The translations under genes were made by a program, and so were the position numbers. A DNA stretch of 64,000 bases from Trissonchulus latispiculum (taxonomy: Eukaryota > Nematoda > Enoplea > Enoplida > Ironidae): assembly GCA_030248195.1 (NCBI GenBank), contig JASAND010028434.1, forward strand, positions 151,588-215,587, given 5' to 3'. Positions 39,465-55,085 of the stretch are shown here, in pieces. The number at the start of each line of letters is the position of its first letter. The stretch's first letter is position 1. The notes beneath the pieces were generated by a model. That model did not search any database and had not been told where the DNA came from. It worked only from the letters and a program-made list of their open reading frames with translations.

Positions 39465-39496
39465 CACTGAAACAGAAGTGCAATACACTTTTATAT
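39465..39496 (-). promoter_or_regulatory. Candidate SPARC core promoter (TATA + Inr)
   Basis: On the minus strand a TATAAAAG box (39495-39488) lies 27 bp before the A of an initiator-like TCAGTG (39468). The ATG follows 20 bp later at 39448. Alternatively TTTCAG/TG here is a splice acceptor for a 5' UTR exon. Confidence 0.4.
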
Positions 39497-39499
39497 GCG

Positions 39500-40789
39500 C
39501 ACGCAGCATAAGGGGTTGGGCAAATCATGTGCTGTATTAAACTAAATTTACTAACACTATTTGATTCGCTCGGGAAAGGAACCCCCCATGATAGCAATTC
39601 AAATTTGTCGTCTGTACAAACGTATGACCATAACTTGACCAGTAGGTGGGAAGGGAATGAAGAAACTATTAAAAATTTGAAGCACTATAATTAATCAAGT
39701 GGAATTATGTTAAAGAGCTCCAATTGCAAATTTGCAGCAAAAAGTAATCAACCGATGCCGCAAAACTCATCATTCGGCATTTAAGTTTCAATTGCTTAAA
39801 GCAGAAGCACACTCCAAAAGCCTAAATTACTGAAAACCCTTTAATCGCCACCAAAAAGATCATAAAATGGCAATTAAAAGCTTAAACAGTCTTGAAAGAG
39901 AAGGAAAAGCAATAAACCGGGAAAACAGCGCAAAATTTCCGCAAAACTAAGCCGACATAATATTTCGGCGCATAATCAGCGTGCAAAGCATAAACTGCGA
40001 TGCTAAAATTGCCATAAAGTGCCTTCAACGGGACACCAACACTTGCTGCCAATCTATCAGAGCAAAAGACTTTCAGTCAACAAAAAGGCGCGACATTGTC
40101 CGACTTTTTATGTTTACACTTTGACAAGGTGGAAATCTGCGCTACAGCAATAGAGAGGAGTAGGAAGCTAATTTTGTCCTGTCCTCAAATAACCCTCCCC
40201 CAAACATGCGGAGAAAAAAGAGAAAGCTTGAAACTGATGAAGTTGAGTCGTAACAACTAGAGGTTGAGTGTTTCGCCTTCGTAAAAACTGACTCATTAGT
40301 CCTTTAGCTTACACTGGATAAAACTTTAGTAGAGTCAAGAGTTTATAATAGGAAGAGTAAGACACTCAGCGCTTCCCGATGTATTAAGCCTGCAATATGC
40401 TCGAAACATTAAGGCCGAAATCTCGGGGGGCACAGCGTCTAAACATGACAGGGGTTTTCGACACATTAAAGAATATAACTTTAGGAACGTCGTAGGGCAT
40501 GTATATATATAATAATGTTTAATCCATGATGCTTAGAAATAGGTCTTTACCACACGAGAATTACCTACATAGTTCTGTTTAGGATCTTACAAATCTGGCA
40601 ACAATAGGCTTTTCAAGCTCCTACAAGCCTGATAATTTTTACCGTACGTTCCTAGCTCCTGTATCAAGTTACAGCAATTGGTTTCACAAAAACATTTGTT
40701 TTTTGGAAAAAGGCATCCCGGAATGTCTGATGCCTGAGAAGCATCTTCCCCCTAAAATTTTCACCTAAATGTTTCGACTATAGATCATC
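39500..40789. other. SPARC upstream region, no gene recognised
   Basis: AT-rich with no exon supported. It includes a dispersed repeat at about 40337-40440 (AATAGGAAGAGTAAG, then GCCGAAATCTCGGGGGGC), related to segments near 46325-46395 and, inverted, 47310-47395. Confidence 0.45.
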
Positions 40790-41105
40790 CAGAGTTCGCT
40801 CCGGGACCAAATTTTCGGACCCGGACCCGGACCCGCAACGTCCGACCTGGACCCATCGAGACCCAGATCCGGGTACCCTGTAACATGCCCTTTCGCGTAT
40901 CAACGATAGAAGAGACAATTTTTTAATTTCACTGTTAGCCTGCTACTTAAGTATAAAATTATTTCTATAGGTATATTATACTATATTTAAAGAGTAATCC
41001 CCCAGATTTAATTTTTTGTTTCACGATGTCTTGTAATAATTCGAGCAACAATTAGACTGCAGAACTGTGATATCAGACAAATACCCGGGCCTGGAGCCAA
41101 CTCTG
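40790..41105. mobile_element. Small hAT-like MITE, CAGAGTT ends with ACCCGG words
   Basis: The left end CAGAGTTCGCTCCGGGACC and inverted right end CAGAGTTGGCTCCAGGCCC match at most positions. GGACCCGG words follow inside the left end. No clear 8 bp duplication is visible (AGATCATC against GACCATAC). Confidence 0.6.
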
Positions 41106-41334
41106 GACCATACAATGCACATAGCTTGTTCAACACATTAGGGAGAGCTTAGTAACCTTACTATTGCTATTATAAACTCCTGATATAATATACATAGGAA
41201 AAGAGGTTCAAACAACTAGAAAATTTAATCCCGGCCCATCCTACTCAGCCTATTCGCAGAAGCCAGAGTTTAGTTAGAAAATGTCGACAATTCAATATGA
41301 ACTCTTCGCAAGACCTGTTTTCGTTTGTCGAAAT

Positions 41335-41338
<4 letters not shown>

Positions 41339-41384
<46 letters not shown>
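41339..41384. repeat. (TA)n microsatellite
   Basis: About 23 TA units; it explains the Tyr/Ile-rich frame crossing it. Confidence 0.95.
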
Positions 41385-41387
<3 letters not shown>

Positions 41388-41519
41388 GTTAGGTATGCTA
41401 AAGGATTAGAGGACTTCTGTAGCAAGCTACTTCCAGAGAAGTATTTAAACACTAATTTGTATATAGGTGGTGTAGTTTATACAGAAACAGTGAAATGATG
41501 ACTACTTCTAAATACTTTC

Positions 41520-42635
41520 CGGAGATGAAACCGGGTTACCGGGTCACCGGGTCAGTTCGGGTGACTATATGGACCGGGTCACCGGGTCACAGGGTCAGGA
41601 GCTCTGGCCCGGTCTTGACCCGACATTTTTGATTGGAGGAATTTTTTTGCTGTTATAGCTATAAGATATTTTTCAAAGTTTTACAAATTTTTGCCAACTG
41701 AAAACTACAACAATTACTCAAAAACTAGAAATAAACATATTCTTAACTTAATCGTGTAGTTTTTTAAATGCTTGTCGCTGTAGTAGTGTCCTCATAATAT
41801 TTGTAATGTCCTGTCAAGCTTAGGTCTAGGTTTGAAACTACAATGATTGCGTTGAATCTTAACCAGAAAATGAAAACTATGGGCCCTGAAGTCTGAAATC
41901 TTTATTTTTAAATCTAATATTCTCCATGCTCCATCTACTGTATATATATAAGTGATTTATCGCTGCTGCTATTATTTTTGGAGGGAGAGGGTCAGACTGT
42001 GGGTTTCAAATCTCGGCAAAAACGAAAATCTCAGCAAAACAAGGTTTACAGATTCTGAGTTTTACTTTGCATTTTTGCAATTGTTATGGCTTACTATGTA
42101 CATATCTTCAGGAACCAATAGTGATTGATTTTATTTCATATTATCTGAATCCTAGCCATACGAGAACATATTTCCAAAGAATTTCCGCTGATTGAAACTT
42201 CAATCATACAACTAAATGAAATATTTTACTAAAATATATAATGACAAAACAGAAAAGTGCTAATGTTAAACCCTACGATTAGAATTATGTAGATGATGTT
42301 ATGACTTTGGCAATGTATTTTGTTCCAATTTGTTTGATTCAAAAAGCCATGTATATAGTTTACTTCACATTATTGAGTGCAAAATCCTGCAGTTTTGATT
42401 TTTCCGGCTTGCTTACAATATTCACTTTCCAATGCTACTACTTCAAGGAAAGCAAAATTTTTGCTCAACTTGATATTTTAGTCGTCAAAAATGTACAAAG
42501 TGGTAAAAAACACTCACCGCACCCCAATAAAGTATTTTTAATTTTTTGCAAGCTTAAACCTGGATTTTCAAAAATACCGGGTCACCGGACCATCGGATCA
42601 CCGGGTCAGTAAATAGTGACCCGGTTTCATCTCTG
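41520..42635. mobile_element. hAT-like MITE with CCGGGTCA words, TSD ATACTTTC
   Basis: A perfect 8 bp direct repeat ATACTTTC flanks it (41512-41519 and 42636-42643). The ends are CGGAGATGAAACC and, inverted, CAGAGATGAAACC, fitting hAT termini. The first 100 bp and last 80 bp are arrays of CCGGGTCA/TGACCCGG words. The AT-rich interior has a frame at 42301-42612 with no recognisable domain, so the element is non-autonomous. Confidence 0.85.
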
Positions 42636-42661
42636 ATACTTTCTACAAGACAAGTATATAT

Positions 42662-43477
42662 ACAAGAAAGTAAAATGCTCCTCCGGAGCATGGAAAAGTA
42701 ATATGGGTGGATAGGGTGAGGTTGCGAAATCAAGAGAGGACCAGTTTTGAAAATGCTTAATATGGGGCTGGGTTCTGAAAGAAAGGAGGACTAGGTTGTG
42801 GGCGAACTAATATGGGCACAGCGTCGCCGAACAACCCATATTCGCGGGCTGTAAAAATTATACAATCATCTATATCAATTTCTAGACTATAAATTATAGC
42901 TCCAGATTTTAAATTAGATGATATAATCTATATCCGCATATTCGTACTTCCATATTCGTATTATATAGTCAGACTTTTCCTTCGAGAAAGTCTAAAGCTT
43001 ACTGTTCATTTTATGCATTTATATATACAGACAGCATATTTAAAGAATAATTTTATAGCGATTGTCCTTGACTGCAACCCTGCCGGATTGAACCAATAGT
43101 TTTACCACCACATCCCTATGTTTCTGTCCGATACTTGTCATAGTCCAACTAAATTTAAGGTATATAGCTAGCCTAAAACTGCCCAGGCAAACAACTACTA
43201 TATCTTTCAAATTACCTATTCTACATTTCTCACTCTAATTTTGACCGTTCTATATATATATGTGACAAACGCTGAAGCGAAACGTGTATGCCCGCGAATA
43301 TGGGTTGTTCGGCGCCGCTGTGCCCATATTAGTTCGCCCACAACCTAGTCCTCCTTTCTTTCAGAACCCAGCCCCATATTAAGCATTTTCAAAACTAGTC
43401 CTCTCTTGATTTCGCAACCTCACCCTATCCACCCATATTACTTTTCCATGCTCCGGAGGAGCATTTTACTTTCTTGT
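42662..43477. mobile_element. Foldback element with 188 bp near-perfect arms
   Basis: The arms 42662-42849 and 43291-43477 are almost identical inverses, beginning ACAAGAAAGTAAAATGCTCC and including the inner palindrome ATGCTCCTCCGGAGCAT. The spacer of about 440 bp is AT-rich and noncoding. A third copy of the arm tip lies at 45070-45117. The high arm identity suggests recent origin or arm homogenisation. No target duplication found. Confidence 0.8.
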
Positions 43478-43768
43478 CCTCTTAGCACTTTAAAGATTCT
43501 CTGACAATATTCCAATGTTGTTAAACATTGGCCTTAAGATTAGCTCGTATGTCGAGGCCGAGGGAGAATTGGCAAGAGGAGGCCTCTATGAACGAAATTC
43601 CCCATCAAAAAGTGGATCCCCCTTTGGTACCAATTTTGCAGTGAAAAAATCAGAAAGCGAAATTTTCAAAATATTTCTTGTTGAACTTAACTAGTTTAAT
43701 TAGACGGCATAACTTAATTTTCCGGGTAATGCTGGATGCGTTTGCGGTGGTCAGTAGGCCGTAGTGAC

Positions 43769-44760
43769 CACTGGTCACTTCCATCGGTTTCGGCAATATG
43801 CCCATTAAAACGTTGTCGATTTACTATATAAAAACATCCGCAACTAAAACCCCGAAAAACTAAGTTTTAGGGAGTTTGACCACTGGTCAGTAGACCACCT
43901 AGTTCGTAGTGACCAGTGGTCAGTTCCGTCCGTCAGATCTGAAAATGTGCTCATTGAGACGAGCGTAATCGATTTACTATATATGCCCCCAACCAAAACG
44001 CCGAAAAATAGTCCATTTGACCAGTGGTCAATAGGGCCCCAAGGCAGTACTGACCAGTGGTCACTTCCATCGGTTTCGACAACATGCTCATTGAAACTAG
44101 CGTAGTCGATTTACTACATATGCCCCCAACCAAAACGCCGAAAAACGCTGTTTTAGGCCATTTGACCAGTGGTCAATAGGGCCCCAAGGCCGTAGTGACC
44201 AGTGGTCACTTCCGTCGGTTTCGGCGATATGCCCATTGAAACGAGCGTAGTCGATTTACTACATATGCCCCCAACCAAAAGGCCGAAAAACGCTGTTTTA
44301 GGCCATTTGACCAATGGTCAATAGGGCCCCAAGGCCGTAGTGACCAGTGGTCACTTCCGTCGGCTTCGGCGATATGCCCATTGAAACGAGCGTAGTCGAT
44401 TTACTATATATGCCCCCGATCAAGACGCCGAAAAACGCAGTTTTAGGCCATTTGACCAGTGGTCAATAGGCCCCATAGGCTGTAGTGACCAGTGGTCACT
44501 TCCGTCGATTTCGGCGATATGCCCATTGAAACGAGCGTAGTCGATTTACTATATATGCCCCCAACCAAAACGCCGGAAAACGCTGATTAGAGTGAGTTTT
44601 CCCAACTTTGACCCTGGGCGAGGAACCACGGGAGCCATGCTGACCAGTGGTCACTTCGGGCGGTATCGGCAGTATGCTCATCGTTTTCAGCGACCCCGAT
44701 TTACTATATATGGGTACCACCCCGAGGCCGAAAAACGCCATTTTTAGTGACTTTTAGGCC
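43769..44760. repeat. Tandem array, about 145 bp unit, seven copies
   Basis: Units start near 43769, 43911, 44052, 44198, 44342, 44486 and 44639. Each opens with the palindrome GACCAGTGGTC and carries a CGATTTACTATATATGCCCCC landmark and GCCGAAAAACGC. The central units are most alike and the outer ones diverge. The array lies between a foldback element and further repeat sequence, and has no coding support. Confidence 0.85.
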
Positions 44761-46214
44761 ATTCCTAGTAAAAGTGGGACTTAACTTTTCGCCCAAACAG
44801 GCCAAAAAAATGCAAAGTTTGGGCCCATCTCCTGAAAGCTAGGGAGCAAAATTAAAAAATCCCCCTCGTTACTTTATGCACCCCTACTGGTAATTTTCAA
44901 CAAAAGATGCTAGACCTCTCCAGCTTCTACCCAGTTCTAGAAAAGTGTGACCAAAATTTGCGAAAAATAGCGAAAGTCCGACTTTGGGACCTTGGCACAG
45001 AGCCAAAATTGGCCAGGTGCCAAAATGACCAAAAAAAGGTAGCATGGGGGGATCCTGTCTACCAACATATAACAAGAAATAAAAATGCTCCTCTGGAGCA
45101 TGCAAAAAGTAATATGGGTGTGTGCATTGGCCGAAATATTCAAATAAAATAAACCAAACCGATCTAGCTGCTAGCCTGTGAAAAAAGTCCACCACAACCG
45201 AAGTGTCAAAATAGAAAATGTTGGGGACACAAGGCGCAAAACCAAATGGGTGACAAATAGGTCCAACCCCCCCAACCCCACCTAGACGCGCAAGTTATCC
45301 AAAAAACACCACAAATGAAAGAAAAAAAGCCGAATCAACAAAGTAGGAACTGAGACCCAATAGAGGCGAAATTAAGTGCCCTTGAAGCCGGCCAGATTCA
45401 GTTGAAGCCAAGTTGGCTTCAGGAAGCTGAAACTGACTCCGGCTTCAAATACTATAACTTCTTCAAGCTAAGCCTTTTAAATGTTGCAACCATTCATTTT
45501 TGTCTATTTCAGCCAAAATAACCAAGAAATTTTGGCGGGGCGACGCTCGAGGTCACGGGGGCCAGGTAGCACACCAGCTTAAGGAATATACTTTTCTAGT
45601 GCTGTCTAGATGTGTTAGCCTAAAGCTTGCAGCAACAGCAACAACAACAAAAGACAAAGCCGCTTTTAGTGAGAACTGGCCAACATTTTATAAGCCCATA
45701 GTGCAATGAAAAAAGAGATAATATATACTTCATGATTGAGTATACCAAAATGCAGAACAATAACGTTAACATCAACGTTCCAAATATTAAACAAAAATTG
45801 TAAATTACTTAAATTATTCATATTTTATTCAAAATATTCTATTGCCGTCAACACTTGTTTCTTAGATGTTGTTTCTGGTGTAGGATTCCGCAAAATAAAT
45901 GCACTTCTGCACAAAGTAAAGTCATTAACCGATGTTATAAACCAATATTTCACCCATCTTATTGTTTCAGTAATGAAAATAACCAAACGCAAACTAACTG
46001 TTGCCAAGTGCAAAAATTTGAAGTTCGAATTCGAACCAAAAGTTTAGCACTCAGTAGCTGTATGAAGATGTGATACTTGTAGTATTACTCGGAGTCAGCT
46101 TTAGCTTCCTGAAGTTGTTTTTGATGGTAACATTTTTACCCCTCCCGAACCTCTAATTAGCTGGCACCAGGCCAACACGGTCTCCAGGGGGCCGCGCAGA
46201 CGCCTTTACACCCA
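44761..46214. other. No gene recognised; repeat fragments
   Basis: It contains the arm-tip fragment of the 42662 foldback element (45070-45117) and a small GAAGCCGG...CCGGCTTC inverted repeat (45386-45447). The frame at 45736-46047 has no recognisable domain. Confidence 0.45.
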
Positions 46215-46250
46215 TATTATGTAGGGGCGCTATCGCGCCCCTACATAATA
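46215..46250. repeat. Perfect 16 bp hairpin with 4 nt loop
   Basis: The arms TATTATGTAGGGGCGC and GCGCCCCTACATAATA are separated by TATC. It may be a tiny internal-deletion MITE or a structured element. Confidence 0.8.
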
Positions 46251-46420
46251 CTACAGCAGAACCTACTATCATTCGGCTGGCTGACTTAATTATACTTGAA
46301 AATTAAGACCAATTCAAAATGTCTGCAACGTATTTTAAGCCTGCTAGATGCTCGGCACAGTAAAGCAGAAATCTCAGGGGGTGGTATACCACAAACACAT
46401 GATTAACAAGCTAAGCAGAC

Positions 46421-47186
46421 TAGACCTTCACGGGCCTGAATTTTCAGGCCCGGCCCGGCCCGGCCCGTAAAAATTTCACTTCGGCCCAGCCCGGCCCGGC
46501 CAGTTTGAAAAATTTTCGATCCAATTGAGGCCCGGCCCGGCCCGTAAGCTCCAAAATCAAGCCCTGCCCGGCCCAGGCCCGTTTTTGCTAATTTTTTGTC
46601 GTTAGCCAAAATGAACGTAAGGGTTTAAAATGCATAGAATTTTATTCCTGATCGCAGATACCATTTTTAAACGATTTCTCGTAACTCATGTTTATTTGGA
46701 GCGATTAAGAACAAACAGCGGGTCCGTTCTTGGTTATAGGGAAGAATTCGCTGACTGACCAGTTTCGTTGATTCAAATATAACTTGCAATTAATTAGGAA
46801 GAATGTATACTTTCCAAATATTAAAAATAATTATATAAATAACTAAATTTCAGATGCTAAAGTACAAATTCTAGCTAAAGGTTACGTTATGTAAACGCAA
46901 ATGAGCTAAGTACATACGCCAGTAACTCTGAAAGGGAAAGGAAATCAAGTCAGATCGGATGAAAAGAGCAATGATTATTCAAAATTATATTTGGAAAAAG
47001 AATAAAATCTCCAGTACAAATTGCCGAAACGGAAAAGAAGACACAACCTTCTAATGAAAATAGCAGGCCCGGCCCGTTCTAGTACTCGGCCCGGCCCGGC
47101 CCGCACCCAAATTTTTCCTACCTCGGCCCGGCCCGGCCCGTTTCACCTTAGGCCCGGCCGGGCTTACGGGCCTGAGTGAAGGTCTA
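46421..47186. mobile_element. hAT-like MITE with GGCCC/GCCCG words
   Basis: The ends TAGACCTTCAC and, inverted, TAGACCTTCAC are identical for 11 bp. About 160 bp inside the left end and 120 bp inside the right end are arrays of GGCCCGGCCC words. The AT-rich centre has no transposase. The flanking 8-mers (AAGCAGAC and GATCTCGG) differ, so insertion class rests on the end pattern only. Confidence 0.75.
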
Positions 47187-50074
<2,888 letters not shown>

Positions 50075-50537
50075 AGCCCGGTTCACACTAGGCAATCATT
50101 GCCGGCAATCTGATTGCCAGCAATGAGATTGCCGTCTGATTGCTTTCAAATTGCCAGTGTAAACAGTCCAAATATTGCCGGGAATATTGACGGCAATAGG
50201 CAATTTGGAGTAGGATAGCGAGCAAGCTTTCACAGCAATAATACACATAAACATAGCGCCGTATTGATTTACTGAGTTTTTTGCGTCTTGCAAGCTGTGT
50301 CAAGTTTTATGTTGAGTGTACATTATGTCTTGGACTGCTGCAACCTCCATTTCAATGCAACAACTAGTTAAATTGTACTTTCTTCCCTCCAAAAATTTTA
50401 AACTCCCGCCAAATTGCTGGCAATGTGTTGGCAATTAGATTGCGCAGTGTGAACAGGAACATTGCTGGCAATATTGCCATTGCCAGGAAATTGCTGGCAA
50501 TGACATTGCCTGCAGATTGCCTAGTGTGAACCGGGCT
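50075..50537. mobile_element. MITE with AGCCCGGTTCACAC ends and ATTGCCGGCAAT words, TSD TTA
   Basis: TTA flanks both ends (50072-50074 and 50538-50540). The termini AGCCCGGTTCACACTAGGCA and the inverse are perfect. Both subterminal zones are made of TTGCCGGCAAT-type words in alternating orientation. It shares its terminal 12 bp with the MITE at 13121-13966, although the internal word is entirely different. Confidence 0.85.
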
Positions 50538-51457
50538 TTAATCTACCGCAAAAAGACATCAAAAATAGAGAACTCTAACAAGTACAACATTCTCCGAATT
50601 CTTATCGTCCAGGTTTTTTACTGGTTTTATCCGAATTTCTCAAGGATTTACGGACAGAAATCAGACAAGAACTTGAAAAGCTAAGAAACTTTACAATTAG
50701 AACTGTAGTAGACTAATGCCACTTCAAAAGGTTTGGTCTACATTCCTACATCGAAACTACACATATTCGTACAGACAACCTCAAAATTCGACAACCCACA
50801 TGCTTAAGAAGTTGCAGTAAACTTGCAACTTCAGTATCAAACAAGCTGAGGAAACTCTGCTCTGACCTGGCCTGGCAGGAGAAGTAGCTTTGAAGAGCTT
50901 TTAGTTGTTAGTTTCGGAGTACTATATTTCTATCACGAAAGTATGACAAACTATGGGTTAATCACTCAATATATCGAATTATATGCAAATATGGAAAACT
51001 GTATTTACTTGCTACAGCTATGTAGTTGCAGTACGATCTGGCATACCTACAGATATAAAAAAGGGGGGTACCATTTACCGACCGAATATATATAGGTTGT
51101 AAACAACCCCCTGTTCAGACATGTACAGGAGGGGAAGTTCTGGATTTTCCGGTCTTTTGCCCATAAAACCCGAAAAAATCCGGATTCTGGAGGGGAGGGA
51201 GGGATGTGAAGTCCAGGTCCCCCCATGGACATGTATGCCCCTGTTCCCAACGAAGGTGTGGAAAACGAGTTTTCACTACAACACAAGCGCAGGCGTGGCA
51301 AAGGTAAATTTCAAGTCCTATTGGCTATACTTAAGTGGGCTCTAGCGTGAGCAATCGTCTTGTGCTAGTGCGTGTGCTCATTCGTGTACTCGTGCCCTAG
51401 TGTGAACCGTCTTCCCGGTTTACCAACGGGAGGAGAGCAGAGAAACGGAGAACCAAC
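50538..51457. other. No gene recognised
   Basis: It contains the GC-rich dispersed repeat at about 51125-51215 and, at 51356-51405, a GTGCTCGTG-rich patch ending TAGTGTGAACCG that resembles a lone end of the AGCCCGGTTCACAC MITE group. Confidence 0.4.
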
Positions 51458-54400
51458 TGGTGCTCGGACCGGTTCCGATTTTAGAAACCGGTTCCGGTTC
51501 CGGTTCCAAAGCACCGGTTCCGGTTCCAAATGAGATTTTTATAAAACGCTTATAATTCAAATTTTTTTGATTTTTTATAAAAATTAAATCAAAATATAAT
51601 GTCCCAACGTTGGTACAAAGCTTAGGTTATTAATTTACGTGTAAAAAGTATACAATTAAATTTCACACTTCATTCAATCAAAAATTGGCCATAGTTTTTC
51701 TTGATATTAACAAGTATATATATCTTCAGATTATTTTTCTCTTATGAATACATAAGATTAGACTTGTATAATTGAGCTTGAATTCATTAAAACATTTTAT
51801 AATCTGCATTCGCAAGGCAAATGCACTGGCAATCCCCAAATCATAAATACCTATAAATTACGTCAAAACAAACTTATTTTGATTTCTGATTTCCGATTTC
51901 TAAACTGATTTCTTCAAAAACGCAACCTTTCTGGCTTAATCTAACTCAACCATTAGATATAGCTCAGTGTCTTTAAAAAATGTTCGTTTCCATTTTGGCG
52001 CCCACATTCCAGTCAAAACACAACTTTTGTGACTCGACTGTCTACTGAGTGAAACTGCGAAAATCAATATTTTTGATTTTCTAAACACCTTTCTATGCTA
52101 TTTCTACAGTTAGATTACGTATATATGTTGGCGTTTTAAACCTTTATTTTTTGCTAAAATTTGTTCATAACGAAGAGCGATCTTATAATAACTGAAAAGG
52201 GTTCCCAGCTGTTGATTGGTAGAGGCATCAAATGATGATGTCTGATGTCTCTCTTTCTTTCTTTCTTTTTTGCTTTTCTTCCAGAATGAAAAAAATAAAA
52301 AAGTGCACTCATTCTAATATTCAGTGAAAACTCTAAAAAACCAAATTTAGTTTCCAGGTATCCATTGCAAAAAGAAAATCTCCGGCTATATTTTGTCTGA
52401 TATAAAGGTGGGTTCTTAACTCTAAGCAAACAATTAGTAATAAAGCTTCAAGGTCGATGACTCCAAAAGGAATCATCAGCTCAAAAGTAAGTGGGTATCT
52501 CTCCAACATACAAGAAAAAGTTAAACTCTTACTGGTTGGAGAATAATACCGTAAAATTAGTTTCGGCAGCGTACATACACAGCTCCTACAATACACATCT
52601 CCTACACATTAATTGTTGTAGGAGCTGTGTATTGAAATTAGGGGTCAACTGTAGATCAAGTCTAAATCAGCCTACGGTAGTTGTAGCGGTAGTAGACTTT
52701 TTATATTTTAGCACAAACGATACTGATGTTTTAGTTCCTAGTTTGGGTTAATTTTTGTGGCATATAATTGAAACAAAAATCAAATCCTTACAACTTTTGA
52801 AAGCAAAATGACAATGACAGCAGTCATTTAAACAAAACAAACAATAAATTATTACAGTTAACTGTAGTTATAGAAACTATAATAACAGTTTGCCTTTGCC
52901 AAAACACCCAAGAAGTCTTTCTTTAGGCCTAAATTTCAAAGTAAAATTTTGGAAACTAGGTAGCCTGGCTATATCTACATTAATCATAGTGCTCAAAGTG
53001 CATTCTTAAATTTATTAATAATTTATTAATAAAATTGTTTCCAGAAAACGCAATTTCATATATACTTAGAAAACATAAATGATAAAATTTAAAATTTCAA
53101 CTTAATGCTTTAAGCTGTCGAATGTATCTTTATGTGATGGGTAGGCTGAGTTTTGTTGATTTTTGTTTGTATATCTTGGGTTCCAATTGTCCCTTGTACA
53201 GTTACAGTCTAGGATATGCTGAATCTAAAGGCCCAAATTGTGAATCAAGGATTTTCAAGACTGTATAAGAAAGACCTGAAAAAAGAAACTCTGTTTGTAA
53301 ACTAACTATGCTGTTTGTGTCGCCTACTTGTTTGGATGTGTTTGTTTTGCTTGTCTGTTTGTTTGTTCGTTTTGCTAAAACCTAATACTTGCTAATTGTT
53401 AGTGTGCTAATTTTGGTATAGTTACCCCCTTGTATCGGTAACCGTGGAAAATTCCTGTTTGTTTCGTTTGATGGGCCGGTTGGTGATTAATTTTGGAGAA
53501 AGGACGAAAATATTTGTCAAACTTCTTACCTGGGGAGTTTTTGGTCCCCAGGTAAGCCTCTTAGAAACCAATTTGGAAACGATAAGAAAGACAAAATTTC
53601 TTCTTCAGAAAAATTATGGCCGCACTCCCAAAGACTTCCAACGCTCACCGCAAATCCTGACTGACAGTTTTCAGTCAGGACAAAGAAGAGATAAACTGGG
53701 TGACTGACCCAGTGTGGACTCTTGTTTTTCACCCAAGTCAGTCTTGGGGCAGACTCAGTTAGAATCGGTTGTGTTTTCGGAGGCTATTACTTTCTATTGT
53801 CTATAGTAGTGCTCTGTGAGAGCTGTGTGCAGTTTTTGTCTATTACTCACTGGGAGAGAGCTGAGCCCGGTTGCGAGTTGTGCGTTGACTAGCCTATCTG
53901 CGAGTAATCTGATTCTGCTAATCTATTTTTGAGTCCCCAAAATTATATTTCTCTTGCACCTTCCTTATCCTCCTTTCGGGACCGTTGCCTGACCTCCTCT
54001 TTTCAACCGGATATCAATTGGTAAGCGTAAGTTGGAAGTCGGAGTTGCGCCAAGTTTCGAGAAGGATCTTTCATTGTGTTTCGAAAACATAGGGAATTAA
54101 CTGTTGAAACCGTTTAGTGACTGAAGTTTCTTGCGTTTTTTGCGTAGACCCGATTATAGAGAGCTCATGTGTTTGTGTCTGTGATTTGGTCTTTGTATTT
54201 GCTGCGACAACTTGTTGGTACTTGTTCGGTAATTAGTAATCTTTTGTGCTTGTTGTAAGCGTACCGGCAGATATCCTTATTATACCTAAGTTGTTTGATT
54301 TGTTTGATGAACTGATAACTTGTTTACCTGAAACTAATAGAACTCAAATTTTAGTCTTGCCTTTTCTAGGGACTACTGTCTAGGTCTTGTTTAAACAGGA

Positions 54401-55085
54401 GTTAGAGAATATTATCTAATAATCAAGTGAAAATTAAGCTTGGGTACCACTTCTGATACTAATACAGCCAATAACTTCAGAACCTGAAGAAGAGGTAACG
54501 AAACCGGGATTAAGTAGTACCCTCAGTTGACTCTAGAATTATTGTGATAGATAGGTTATTCTGTGGGTTGGAGGCATAAATCCCCTGAAAAGCGGAGAGA
54601 AGTTAGAAAATCCAGTGTTCTATAGTTTAAAGTGAAATAATTGACTAAAATTAACCCTCAGCGTTAGCCTATTTTATTACATTTATAACAACTTGTGGAC
54701 AAATCTTAGAAATACGGACACTAACAGTAGTAATGCATTTTTACAATTTCCAAAACTACCGTAATCCAATTGTAGGAGCTTTAGAGCTGTATTAAACAAT
54801 GAGAGGTCATTTGTAGGAGCTGCGTATGCTCACCGTTTCGGCAGACTCCCAGACAACCACATTAAAAATCTTAGTAGAGAAATTTTCAGAATTTGCAGAC
54901 AGAAAATTTAAATTTAAGAACTAGAGAAATTTTCAAAATTTGCAGGATGAAAACTTTGCAGAAAATTTCTGGTTGCATTTGTCAAATCATCTGAGACAAA
55001 AATTACACTGGAACAGGTACGGTTCCAAATGCTACCGGTTCAGGTTCCGGTTCTAAAAATCCTTCCGGTTCCGATCCGAGCACTA
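51458..55085. mobile_element. 3.6 kb hAT-like element with CCGGTTC words, TSD GAACCAAC
   Basis: A perfect 8 bp duplication GAACCAAC flanks it (51450-51457 and 55086-55093). The ends are TGGTGCTCGGACCGG and, inverted, TAGTGCTCGGATCGG, fitting hAT. Both ends carry CCGGTTCCGGTTC arrays. At 3.6 kb it is long enough for a transposase, but no recognisable hAT transposase segment appears; frames inside (for example 52491-52751 and 53444-53707) lack known motifs. The interior may hold unrelated captured or inserted sequence, including related AGCTCCTACAA words near 52575 and 54830. Confidence 0.85.

Noticed and set aside
42301..42612. 103 aa frame inside the 41520-42635 element as a transposase
   Set aside because: It lacks any hAT transposase or dimerisation motif and ends in the subterminal word array.
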